A model generated the notes under the pieces. It saw only the letters and a program-made list of their open reading frames with translations. It searched no databases and was not told the origin of the DNA. DNA of 64,000 bases from Brevundimonas intermedia (GTDB lineage Bacteria; Pseudomonadota; Alphaproteobacteria; Caulobacterales; Caulobacteraceae): NCBI RefSeq assembly GCF_004614235.1, contig NZ_SPVH01000002.1, forward strand, positions 310,001 to 374,000. Direction: 5' to 3'. Below are positions 46,008 to 53,770 of this stretch, piece by piece. The position numbers were made by a program, and so were the translations under genes. Position 1 is the stretch's first letter, and each line of letters starts with the position of its first letter.

Positions 46008-47428
46008 CAGTTGTCCAGCACCCAGGTGTCCTTGGTTCCGCCGCCCTGGCTGGAGTTGACCACCAGCGACCCTTCCTTCAGCGCCACCCGCGTCAGGCCG
46101 CCCGGCGCGACACGTACCCCGGCCGGACTGGACAGGACGAAGGGCCGCAGATCGACGTGGCGGGGCGACAGGGCGCCGCCGTTCAGGGTCGGCGCGGTCG
46201 ACAGGCTCAGCGTCGGCTGGGCGATGAAGTCGTCGGGATCGGCGATCAGCTTGGCGCGGAAGGCCTCGATCTCGGCCTTAGTGGAGGTCGGCCCGACCAG
46301 CATGCCATAGCCGCCCGATCCGCCCACTTCCTTGACCACCAGTTCCGGCAGCTTATCCAGCACCTCTTTCAGCGCGTCCGCCTCGCGGCAACGCCACGTC
46401 GGCACGTTCTGCAGGATCGCATCCTCGCCGGTGAAGAAGCGGATGATCTCGGGCATATAGGTATAGACGGCCTTGTCGTCGGCCACGCCCGTCCCGATCG
46501 CATTGGCCAGCGTTACCCGTCCGGCGAAATAGGCCGACATCAGTCCCGGCACCCCGACCGTCGAGTTCGGCATGAAGGTCAGCGGATCGATGAAGTCGTC
46601 GTCGATGCGACGATAGATGACATCGACCCGTTTCGGCCCCTCGGTCGTGCGCATGAAGACCGTGTCGTCGTTGACGAACAGGTCCGTGCCCTGGACCAGT
46701 TCGACCCCCAGCTTGTCGGCCAGGAAGCTGTGCTCATAGTAGGCCGAGTTGAACGGCCCCGGCGTCAGCACGACGATGGTCGGGTCCGCCCCCGCGCCCG
46801 CCGGCGCGGACGCCTGCAACGACCGCAGAAGCATGTCGGTATAGATTTCGACCGGCCGCACCGCATGTTCCGCGAACAGGTCGGGGAACAGCCGCATCAT
46901 CATCTCGCGGTTCTCCAGCATGTAGGAGACTCCCGACGGCGTGCGGCAGTTGTCTTCCAGCACGTAGAAGCCGTCTTCGCCCGTGCGCACCAGATCGACA
47001 CCCGAGATATGGCACCAGACGTCGCCCGGTGGACGGCGGCCCTGCATCTCGGGTCGATAATGCGGATTGGTCAGGATCAGGTCGGCGGGGACGATGCCCG
47101 CCTTGATGCATTCCTGCGCGCCATAGATGTCTTTCAGGAAGGCGTTGATGGCGGTGACCCGCTGCTTCAACCCTTTTTCCAGCCCGCTCCATTCGTCCGC
47201 GCCGATGATGCGCGGCACCACGTCGAAGGGGATCAGGCGTTCGTTGGATTCCTCGTCGCCATAGACGGCGAAGGTCACGCCCATGCGGCGGAAGAACAGC
47301 TCCGCCTGACGCGAACGCGCCTGCAGCAGATCGGCCGGCGCGTTTTCCAGCCACGCCGCCAGAGTCCTGTAGCTGTCGCGGATCGCACCCGACCCGCCGC
47401 CGTTCATTTCGTCGAAAGCTCTCGTCAT
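46007..47428 (-). CDS. circularly permuted ATP-grasp family protein
   Basis: 473 residues from the ATG at 47426-47428. RMGVTFAVYGDEESNERLIP, then FDVVPRIIGADEW, CHISGVDLVRTGEDGFYVLE, DNCRTPSGVSYMLENREMMM and LVVKEVGGSGGYGMLVGP are signatures of the circularly permuted ATP-grasp (DUF404/407/477) family. First gene of the four-gene operon. It probably forms a peptide-like bond at ATP expense; substrates unknown. Confidence 0.93.
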   Translation of the reverse strand: MTRAFDEMNGGGSGAIRDSYRTLAAWLENAPADLLQARSRQAELFFRRMGVTFAVYGDEESNERLIPFDVVPRIIGADEWSGLEKGLKQRVTAINAFLKDIYGAQECIKAGIVPADLILTNPHYRPEMQGRRPPGDVWCHISGVDLVRTGEDGFYVLEDNCRTPSGVSYMLENREMMMRLFPDLFAEHAVRPVEIYTDMLLRSLQASAPAGAGADPTIVVLTPGPFNSAYYEHSFLADKLGVELVQGTDLFVNDDTVFMRTTEGPKRVDVIYRRIDDDFIDPLTFMPNSTVGVPGLMSAYFAGRVTLANAIGTGVADDKAVYTYMPEIIRFFTGEDAILQNVPTWRCREADALKEVLDKLPELVVKEVGGSGGYGMLVGPTSTKAEIEAFRAKLIADPDDFIAQPTLSLSTAPTLNGGALSPRHVDLRPFVLSSPAGVRVAPGGLTRVALKEGSLVVNSSQGGGTKDTWVLDN

Positions 47429-47522
47429 TCGCCCCCGCCGCGTTGAGATCGCAGCTTGAACGTCCCCAAACGAAAAGCGCAACAGTTTTGTTGCACTGCG
47501 GCGACGAGGAGCGGCACTGCGC

Positions 47523-47682
47523 CTCTCCCTCCGCCTGCGGGGGAGGGTGGCCGAGCGGAGCGAGGTCGGGTGGGGGCGGCAGGGCGACATCCGACGATAT
47601 GTCTTGCCTGGGGCAATGCGACCCTGCCGGGCCGCCCCCACCCCGTCGCTGCGCGACGCCCCTCCCCGAACGGGGAGGGAGA
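47523..47682. repeat. paired-hairpin repeat, 'CTCCC...GGGAG' family
   Basis: A 160-bp element: CTCCCTCCGCCTGCGGGGGAG at the left, CCTCCCCGAACGGGGAGG at the right, with inner complementary arms (GGTGGGGGCGGC-like and GCCGCCCCCACC). It lies between the ATP-grasp start and the reductase stop, 10 bases from the latter. Architecture resembles 53015-53161 but the core sequence differs. Confidence 0.7.
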
Positions 47683-47691
47683 AAGTCGGGG

Positions 47692-48900
47692 TCACCCCGC
47701 CGCCACGGCCTTCATCGAAATCGCCGGATCGGCCAGCTTTTCTAGATCGACCGGCGTCGCTTTCCCGATCAACTGCTTGCCCGCCATGAACTCCGGCGGC
47801 GCATTGACCGCCTCGACGCAGACGATGCGGTCGCCGTTCAGGTGGAACACCGCAAAGCCCGACGCCGACGGATCGCCGCGCACCACCTGCCGGTCGGCGT
47901 CGAACGGCAGGCCGGCGATCTGAAGCTTGAAGTCGTACTGGTCGGACCAGAACCACGGCACCTCGGGCGTCGGCCCGTCCCGTCCGACGATGGCCGCCGC
48001 CGCCTGTTTGGCCTGTTCCAGCGCATTGGGCACGCTCTCAAGCCGATGATGCACCCCGCCGTGAACAGGTATCGGCCGCCGCGTCATGTCGCCCACGGCG
48101 AAGATGGCTGGATCGCTGGTCCGCGCCTGTTCGTCCACCACCACCCCATCGTCGCAGCGCAAGCCCGCCGACCGCGCCAGCCCATCACACGCCAGCGCGC
48201 CGACCCCGACCAGCACCGCATCCGCCCGCACAACCGACTCGTCCGCTAGTGTCACGCCTTCCTGGGCCACGGCGACCACCTCGGCCCCGGTCAGGATCTC
48301 GACCCCGTGCGCCCGATGCTGGGCGGTGAAGAAGGCCGACAGGGTTTCCGACGCCACCCGCGCCAGCACGCGCGGCGCCCGTTCGATCACCACCGCCTCG
48401 GCGCCCAAGGCGCGGGCCGAGGCCGCCGCCTCTAAGCCCACATAGCCGCCGCCGACCACCGCCAGCCGCTTGCCCGGCCCCAGCACGGCCTTCAGCCGTT
48501 CGGCGTCCTTCAGCGTGCGCAGTTCCAGCAGGTCGGGATGATCCCCGCCCGGAACCGGCAGTTTCCGCGCCGTCGATCCGGTCGCCAGCACCAGAATGTC
48601 ATAGGTCTCGCTCGATCCGTCGTGGAAGGCGACCGTCTTCGCTGCGGGGTCCACCGACACGGCGACGGTCGAAGGCCGGAAGTCGATGTTCTGCTCGGCA
48701 TAGAAGCTCAGCGGCCGCAGCAGCAGCGCCTCCAGATCGGTCTCGCCCTTCAGCCAGGCCTTGGACAGCGGCGGTCGCTGATAGGGCGGCGCATACTCCT
48801 CGCCGATCAGCACGATCGGCCCCTCATGGCCGTACTGCCGCAGAAACGCCGCGACGGAGCCGCCGGCATGTCCGGCGCCGATGATCAGGATCTTGGTCAT
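47692..48900 (-). CDS. NAD(P)/FAD-dependent oxidoreductase (ferredoxin/putidaredoxin reductase type)
   Basis: 402 residues from the ATG at 48898-48900. KILIIGAGHAGGSVAAFLR binds FAD; ILVLATGSTARKLPVPG is the ATG motif; KRLAVVGGGYVGLEAAASAR binds NAD(P)H; TSDPAIFAVGDMT is the second FAD motif; and WFWSDQYDFKLQIAG starts the reductase C-terminal domain. Such enzymes pass electrons to a small ferredoxin for a P450 or oxygenase; no partner is adjacent. Confidence 0.92.
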   Translation of the reverse strand: MTKILIIGAGHAGGSVAAFLRQYGHEGPIVLIGEEYAPPYQRPPLSKAWLKGETDLEALLLRPLSFYAEQNIDFRPSTVAVSVDPAAKTVAFHDGSSETYDILVLATGSTARKLPVPGGDHPDLLELRTLKDAERLKAVLGPGKRLAVVGGGYVGLEAAASARALGAEAVVIERAPRVLARVASETLSAFFTAQHRAHGVEILTGAEVVAVAQEGVTLADESVVRADAVLVGVGALACDGLARSAGLRCDDGVVVDEQARTSDPAIFAVGDMTRRPIPVHGGVHHRLESVPNALEQAKQAAAAIVGRDGPTPEVPWFWSDQYDFKLQIAGLPFDADRQVVRGDPSASGFAVFHLNGDRIVCVEAVNAPPEFMAGKQLIGKATPVDLEKLADPAISMKAVAAG

Positions 48901-48912
48901 GAGAGGGATGTA

Positions 48913-48954
48913 GAGTGGCGAGTGGCGAGTGGCGAGTGGCGAGTGGCGAGTGGC
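48913..48954. repeat. 7-bp tandem repeat, six copies
   Basis: GAGTGGC repeated exactly six times in the leader of the reductase gene, ending 13 bases before its start codon. Copy number is likely to vary between strains. Confidence 0.9.
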
Positions 48955-49051
48955 GGATCGGTGAAGAGTGCTAGTGAGCAAGAGGTGAGCCAGACAAGTC
49001 CCGCTCACTTCTCGCTCACCCCTTGCTCACGCCCAGCTCACTAAACGCCCC

Positions 49052-49083
49052 TTGACCGTTCCACTGTTACAGCATAGTGGAAC
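49052..49083 (+). promoter_or_regulatory. promoter and operator palindrome of the his operon
   Basis: TTGACC at 49052-49057 is a good -35. It is followed by the inverted repeat GTTCCACT (49058-49065) and AGTGGAAC (49076-49083), 8-base perfect arms with a 10-base centre, ending 4 bases before the regulator ATG. A plausible -10 (CATAGT) lies inside the palindrome, so a bound repressor would block RNA polymerase. The TrpR-like product of the first gene is the obvious candidate binder. Confidence 0.65.
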
Positions 49084-49087
49084 ACGC

Positions 49088-49378
49088 ATGACGACCCCTC
49101 CCGCCCGCGACGCCCTCCACGACGCCCTGCTGTCGATGCAGACGCGCGCCGAGATCAACGCCTTTCTGGCCGATCTTTGCACCCCGGCGGAACTGCGCGC
49201 CTTCGCAGAGCGCTGGCAGGTGGCGCGCCTGCTCGACGCCGGCGGCAAATCCTATCGCGAGATCGCGGTCGAGGCCCACGCCAGCCCCACCACCGTCGTC
49301 CGCGTCGCCCGTTATCTCAAAGACATGCCGCACCAGGGCTACCGCCTCGCCCTGGACCGCCTGAAGAACACGAACTGA
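49088..49378 (+). CDS. YerC/YecD family TrpR-related regulator, probable histidine regulator
   Basis: A 96-residue protein. LSMQTRAEINAFLADLCTPA, then ELRAFAERWQVARLLDAG, then SYREIAVEAHASPTTVVRVA is the TrpR-type helical fold with a helix-turn-helix. It is the first gene before hisG, 10 bases apart, and its start lies 4 bases after a 26-bp palindrome. In related bacteria such TrpR-family proteins regulate histidine synthesis; autoregulation of the operon is inferred. Confidence 0.85.
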   Translation: MTTPPARDALHDALLSMQTRAEINAFLADLCTPAELRAFAERWQVARLLDAGGKSYREIAVEAHASPTTVVRVARYLKDMPHQGYRLALDRLKNTN

Positions 49379-49388
49379 GTATCCGAAC

Positions 49389-50270
49389 ATGAGCACCGTC
49401 CAAGGCCGGCTTCGCATCGCCGTCCAGAAATCCGGCCGTCTGGCCGACCGCAGCCTCGACCTGATCCGCGACGCGGGCCTGAAATGGGTCAAGGGCCACA
49501 ACGACCTGCTGTATCGGGTCGAGAACTATCCGATCGACCTGCTGCGCGTCCGCGACGACGACATCCCCACCTTCGTCGCCGACGGCGTCTGCGACCTGGG
49601 TATCGTCGGCGAGAACGTGCTGGAGGAAGGCCGCAACGGCGGCGCCAATGCGTCCGTCGTCATGCCGCTGGGCTTCGGCCGCTGCACCCTGAAGATCGCC
49701 ACGCCCCCGACCCTGGCCTATGACGGCCCGGCCTCGCTGGACGGGCTGCGCATCGCCACCTCCTATCCCAAGATCCTGCGCCGCTTCCTGGACGAGCGTG
49801 GGGTCAAGGCCGAGATCGTCGTCATGCGCGGCGCCGTCGAGGTCGCGCCCCGGCTGAAGCTGGCCGCCGCCATCTGCGACCTGGTCTCGACCGGCGCGAC
49901 GCTGGAGGCCAACGGCCTGGGCGCCAAGGATACGGTGCTGGAAAGCCAGGCCGTCCTGATCCAGTCCCCGGTCGCGCCCGAGCCCGGCCTGCAACACCTG
50001 CTGGACAGCATCATCGAGCGGATGTCGGGCGTGGTGTCCTCGCAAGGCGCCAAATACGTCATGCTGAACGCCCCGCGCGCCTCGCTGGACCAGATCACGG
50101 CCATCCTCCCCGGCGCCGGCTCGCCCACCGTCATGCCCTTGATGGGCCGCGACGACGCCGTCGCCGTCCACGCCGTCTGCCAGGAAGCCGTCTTCTGGGA
50201 GACGCTGGAGAAGCTGAAGGCCGCCGGCGCCTCGGCCATCCTGGTCCTGCCCATCGAGAAGATGATGTGA
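49389..50270 (+). CDS. hisG: ATP phosphoribosyltransferase (long form)
   Basis: A 293-residue protein that catalyses the first step: ATP + PRPP to phosphoribosyl-ATP. LRIAVQKSGRLADRSLDLIR, DIPTFVADGVCDLGIVGENV and DGLRIATSYPKILRRFLDER belong to the catalytic domains; CDLVSTGATLEANGL binds PRPP. The last ~75 residues form the ACT-like regulatory domain of the long form, which binds histidine, so no separate HisZ is needed. Confidence 0.96.
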   Translation: MSTVQGRLRIAVQKSGRLADRSLDLIRDAGLKWVKGHNDLLYRVENYPIDLLRVRDDDIPTFVADGVCDLGIVGENVLEEGRNGGANASVVMPLGFGRCTLKIATPPTLAYDGPASLDGLRIATSYPKILRRFLDERGVKAEIVVMRGAVEVAPRLKLAAAICDLVSTGATLEANGLGAKDTVLESQAVLIQSPVAPEPGLQHLLDSIIERMSGVVSSQGAKYVMLNAPRASLDQITAILPGAGSPTVMPLMGRDDAVAVHAVCQEAVFWETLEKLKAAGASAILVLPIEKMM

Positions 50271-51577
50271 TGAAGCTGATCGACTGGTCTTCCCTCGACG
50301 CCGCCGGAAAAAAGGCGGCCCTAGTCCGCCCGGCCCAGCGCACGGCCGGCGACGTGACCGACGTGGTCCGCACTATCCTGGACGATGTGCGGATGCGCGG
50401 CGGCGCGGCCGTCACCGACTGGTGCGTCAAGCTGGACAAGGCGCCGCCACGCCGCATCGCCATCACGCCCGAAGCCGTGGCCGAGGCTCGCAACGCCCTG
50501 CCCCCCGGCGACGTCCGCGCCCTGCGCATGGCGGCAGAGAATGTCCGCGTCTTCCACCAGGCGACCAAGCCGGAGGACACCCCCTTCATCGAGACCACGC
50601 CCGGCGTGCGCTCGAAACTGGCCTGGCGCCCCATCGCCTCGGCCGGCCTCTACATCCCCGGCGGCACCGCGCCTCTGTTCTCTTCCCTGCTGATGCTGGC
50701 CATCCCCGCCGGCGTTGCGGGCGTGGGCCAGCGCGTCGCCGTCACCCCGCCTGACAAGTCCGGCGGCGTCCACCCCGCCATGATCCTGGCCGCCGCAGAG
50801 GCCGGCCTCGACGCCCTCTGGCTGATGGGCGGCGCCCAGGCCATCGCCGCCTTGACCTTCGGCGTCGAGCTGGAAGACGGGACCATCCCCGCCTGCGACA
50901 AGCTGTTCGGCCCCGGCAACGCCTATGTGGCCGAAGCCAAGAAACAGGCCTCAGCCCTGCCCGGCGGTCCCGCCGTCGACATGCCCGCCGGCCCGTCCGA
51001 ACTGATGGTCATCGTCGACCGCGACGCCGCGCCCGAGATCGCCGCCGCCGACCTGCTCAGCCAGGCCGAACACGACGCCGACGCCCAGGTCATCCTGGTC
51101 TCCACCAGCCGCGCCACCATCGACTACATCCTGTCGGAGGTTGAAACCCAGGTCGCCACCCTGCCGCGCGAAGCCATCGCCCGCGCCTCGCTGAACGAGG
51201 CCCGCGCCATCCTGGTCCGTGACCTCGACGCCGCCGCAGAGGTCGCCAACCTCTATGGCCCCGAACACCTGGCGATCCAGATCGACGACCCCGAGCCCTT
51301 GGTGGACTCCATCAAGGCCGCCGGCGCCGTCTTCGTCGGGCGCTTCGCCGCCGAGACCCTGGGCGACTACGCTGCTGGCCCCAGCCACGTCCTGCCCACC
51401 GACGGCGGCGCCCGCACCCTGGGCGGCGTCACCACCGCCAGCTTCATGACCACCATGTCGGTCCAGCTGGTCAGCGAGGCCGGCGCCCGCGCGCTTGCTC
51501 CCATCGCCGCCCGCCTGGCCCGGATGGAAGGCCTCGAAGCCCACGCCCGCGCCGCCGACCTGAGGGCCGAAGGATGA
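50270..51577 (+). CDS. hisD: histidinol dehydrogenase
   Basis: About 435 residues. Oxidises L-histidinol to L-histidine in two NAD-dependent steps with zinc. RPIASAGLYIPGGTAPLFSS, KLFGPGNAYVAEAKKQ, DMPAGPSELMVI, DLLSQAEHDADAQ, NLYGPEHLAIQI and GPSHVLPTDGGAR are family signatures with the zinc and catalytic His/Glu residues. ATG 50270 overlaps the hisG stop as TGATG; a GTG 3 bases earlier is the alternative. Intact. Confidence 0.97.
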   Translation: MKLIDWSSLDAAGKKAALVRPAQRTAGDVTDVVRTILDDVRMRGGAAVTDWCVKLDKAPPRRIAITPEAVAEARNALPPGDVRALRMAAENVRVFHQATKPEDTPFIETTPGVRSKLAWRPIASAGLYIPGGTAPLFSSLLMLAIPAGVAGVGQRVAVTPPDKSGGVHPAMILAAAEAGLDALWLMGGAQAIAALTFGVELEDGTIPACDKLFGPGNAYVAEAKKQASALPGGPAVDMPAGPSELMVIVDRDAAPEIAAADLLSQAEHDADAQVILVSTSRATIDYILSEVETQVATLPREAIARASLNEARAILVRDLDAAAEVANLYGPEHLAIQIDDPEPLVDSIKAAGAVFVGRFAAETLGDYAAGPSHVLPTDGGARTLGGVTTASFMTTMSVQLVSEAGARALAPIAARLARMEGLEAHARAADLRAEG

Positions 51578-52998
51578 CCCTGCCCGCCCCCTATCCCCCG
51601 CTGGTCTCCGGCGGCGAAGGCCTGGATCGCTATCCCGGCGAGCCTGTCGCCCTCGCCGCCCGCATGGCCGCAATCTACGCGTTACCCGCCGACCAGGTCC
51701 TGCCGGTGCGCGGCCTGACCCACGGGCTGGAACTGGCCTGGCGCATCGCCGCCCGCGACGGCGGCTCGGTCGAGGCGCCCAAGGCCGAGCCCTATGACAG
51801 TCTCGCCGCCATCTATCCGGCCAAGGGCGAACCGGCTGTGGTGGTGATCCGCGCCCTCGGCTCACCCGAGGCCGTCGCCGAAATGGCCGCACGCGTCGCC
51901 CCGGCCCTGCTGGTGGTGGACGAGGGCCTGATCGAGTTCTCCGACAGTGTCTCGGCGGTCACGGTCGTCGCCGACCAGACCAACCTGGTCGTGCTGCGCA
52001 GCCTGTCCCTGGCCTATGGTTTAGCCGGCGCCCGCGTCGGCGCCGCCATCGCCCAGGCCCCGACCCTGGCCCGCCTCGCCTCGGTGCTGGAGCCCTACGC
52101 CCTGCCCGAACCTCTGGTCCGGCTGGCCCAGCAGGCGCTGGACCCGTCGCGGATGATCGAGACCGCCGAGAGGATCGCCTCGGTCCGACGCGAGCGCGAG
52201 CGGATCGCCCGCGAACTGGGCCGCCAGATGCCGGTCGAGCCCGGTGTGGGCCCCATCGTCATGGCCCGGCCGGAAGACCCCGTCGCCGCCCTGGCCGCGC
52301 TGAAAACCTACGGCGTCGAGGCCGACCTGTCGGGCGATCGCTTACGCCTGCCCGTCTCGATCAAGCCCGAGGTCAACGACCGGCTGCTGGCCGCCTTCGG
52401 CCTGACACCCGCCAAGCGCCGCCCGGCCCGCGTCGGTCAGGCCGTGCGCGATACGAAAGAGACCCGCATCGTCTGCGCCGTCGATCTGGACGCCCCCGGC
52501 CCGATCAAGATCGAGACCGGCGTCGGCTTCTTCGATCACATGCTGGAGCAGATCGCGGCCCACGGCGGCTTCTCCCTGCGGCTCCAGTGCGAGGGCGACC
52601 TGCACACCGACCCGCACCACACCATAGAGGACAGCGCCATCGCCCTGGGCCAGGCGCTGAAACAGGCGCTGGGCGAGCGCAAGGGCATCGCCCGCTATGG
52701 CTTCGTCCTGCCGATGGACGAGGCCAACGCCACCGTCTCCATCGACCTGTCCGGCCGCCCCTATCCGCTGTTCGAGGGCACGTTCGACACCCCCTTCATC
52801 GGCGACTACCGCACCGACCTGACGGCCCACGTCTTCCGCTCGCTGGCCGAGGCCATGGGCGCCGCCGTCCACATCTCGGTCACCGGCCAGGACGACCACC
52901 ACAAGACCGAGGCCGTCTACAAGGCCTTCGGCCGCGCCCTGCGCCAGGCCATTCGGGTCGAGGGCGACACGGTGCCGAGCACCAAGGGGGTGCTGTGA
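51574..52998 (+). CDS. hisB: fusion: degenerate histidinol-phosphate aminotransferase-like domain + imidazoleglycerol-phosphate dehydratase
   Basis: A 474-residue protein. Residues 1-~280 resemble HisC (LRSLSLAYGLAGARVGAAIA, LLVVDEGLIEFSDS) but the PLP lysine is Leu146, the PLP-stacking Tyr of DEAYIEF is Leu119, the NPNNPTG loop is absent and the GSDE loop reads RGLTHG; the domain cannot bind PLP normally. Residues ~285-474 are a complete HisB dehydratase: GVGFFDHMLEQIAAHGGF, DPHHTIEDSAIALGQAL, PMDEANA and DDHHKTEAVYKAFGRAL, with all metal-binding His/Glu. HisB makes imidazole-acetol phosphate, the HisC substrate. A functional hisC must lie elsewhere. It overlaps hisD by 4 bases. Confidence 0.9.
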   Translation: MTLPAPYPPLVSGGEGLDRYPGEPVALAARMAAIYALPADQVLPVRGLTHGLELAWRIAARDGGSVEAPKAEPYDSLAAIYPAKGEPAVVVIRALGSPEAVAEMAARVAPALLVVDEGLIEFSDSVSAVTVVADQTNLVVLRSLSLAYGLAGARVGAAIAQAPTLARLASVLEPYALPEPLVRLAQQALDPSRMIETAERIASVRRERERIARELGRQMPVEPGVGPIVMARPEDPVAALAALKTYGVEADLSGDRLRLPVSIKPEVNDRLLAAFGLTPAKRRPARVGQAVRDTKETRIVCAVDLDAPGPIKIETGVGFFDHMLEQIAAHGGFSLRLQCEGDLHTDPHHTIEDSAIALGQALKQALGERKGIARYGFVLPMDEANATVSIDLSGRPYPLFEGTFDTPFIGDYRTDLTAHVFRSLAEAMGAAVHISVTGQDDHHKTEAVYKAFGRALRQAIRVEGDTVPSTKGVL

Positions 52999-53165
52999 TG
53001 AGCGCACCCGCATTCCTTCTCCCCTCGGGGGAGAAGGTGGGCACGAAGGGCTCGGATGAGGGGGCTCTGTCGGCCCCACTGACGGCAAGAGCGGATCTGC
53101 GTCTGGCAGCCCCCTCATCCGTCTCGCTCCGCGAGCCACCTTCTCCCCCGAGGGGAGAAGGCTGA
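52998..53165 (+). repeat. palindromic repeat with an open 55-codon frame inside the his operon
   Basis: The repeat (53015-53161) has hairpins CCTTCTCCCCTCGGGGGAGA and its counterpart near 53137-53161, plus inner arms GATGAGGGGGCT and AGCCCCCTCATC. The interval between hisB and hisH nevertheless stays open as MSAPAFLLPSGEKVGTKGSD, then GALSAPLTARADLRLA and PPSPPRGEG. Its ATG overlaps the hisB stop as TGATG, and its TGA overlaps the hisH ATG as TGATG. I treat it as a repeat, not a gene. Confidence 0.75.
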
Positions 53166-53770
53166 TGGAAGTCGCCGTCATCGCCTACGGCGCCGGCAAC
53201 GTCGCCTCGGTCCAGTTCGCGCTGGAGCGGCTGGGCGCGACCGTGCGCTTGACCGACGACCCCGCTGTGATTGCCGAGGCCGAAAGGGTCATCCTGCCCG
53301 GCGTCGGCGCGGCCGGTTACGCCATGAGCCGCCTGACCGAACTGGGTCTGGTCGAACCGATCCGCGCCTTTTCACGCCCCCTGCTGGGCGTCTGCCTGGG
53401 CCAGCAACTGCTGTTCGGGCGCAGCGAGGAGGGCGAGGGCGAGGGCGTCGATCTGCTGGACCTGATCCCCGGCACGGTGACCCGGCTCGAACCGGCGGGC
53501 GACCTGCCGGTGCCGCACATGGGCTGGAGCCGCCTGACCCGCGACCGGGACGACCCGCTGCTGGAAGGCGTCGCCGACGGCGCCTACGCCTATTTCGTCC
53601 ATGGCTTCGTCTGTCCCGACGGCCCGGCGACCCTGGCCCGCGCCGACTATGGCGGGGTCGTTCCGGCCATGGTGCGATCCGCCAACCGCTGGGGCTGCCA
53701 GTTCCACCCCGAACGCTCGGCCGAGGCCGGGGCGACCATCCTCAAGAACTTTCTGGGCCTGTCATGCTGA
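53165..53770 (+). CDS. hisH: imidazole glycerol phosphate synthase, glutaminase subunit
   Basis: A 201-residue class I glutamine amidotransferase. VAVIAYGAGNVASVQFALER, ILPGVGAAGYAM, LLGVCLGQQLLF (Cys77) and the His/Glu pair in CQFHPERSAEAG complete the triad. It supplies ammonia to HisF. The ATG overlaps the stop of the repeat-borne frame upstream. Confidence 0.96.
   Translation: MEVAVIAYGAGNVASVQFALERLGATVRLTDDPAVIAEAERVILPGVGAAGYAMSRLTELGLVEPIRAFSRPLLGVCLGQQLLFGRSEEGEGEGVDLLDLIPGTVTRLEPAGDLPVPHMGWSRLTRDRDDPLLEGVADGAYAYFVHGFVCPDGPATLARADYGGVVPAMVRSANRWGCQFHPERSAEAGATILKNFLGLSC

Noticed and set aside
48913..48954. Possible CRISPR array
   Set aside because: Units are 7 bp with no spacers; it is a simple tandem repeat.
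52998..53165. A 55-residue his operon gene between hisB and hisH
   Set aside because: The sequence is a palindromic intergenic repeat that reads open on both strands; peptide LLPSGEKV...PPSPPRGEG is typical of such repeats.
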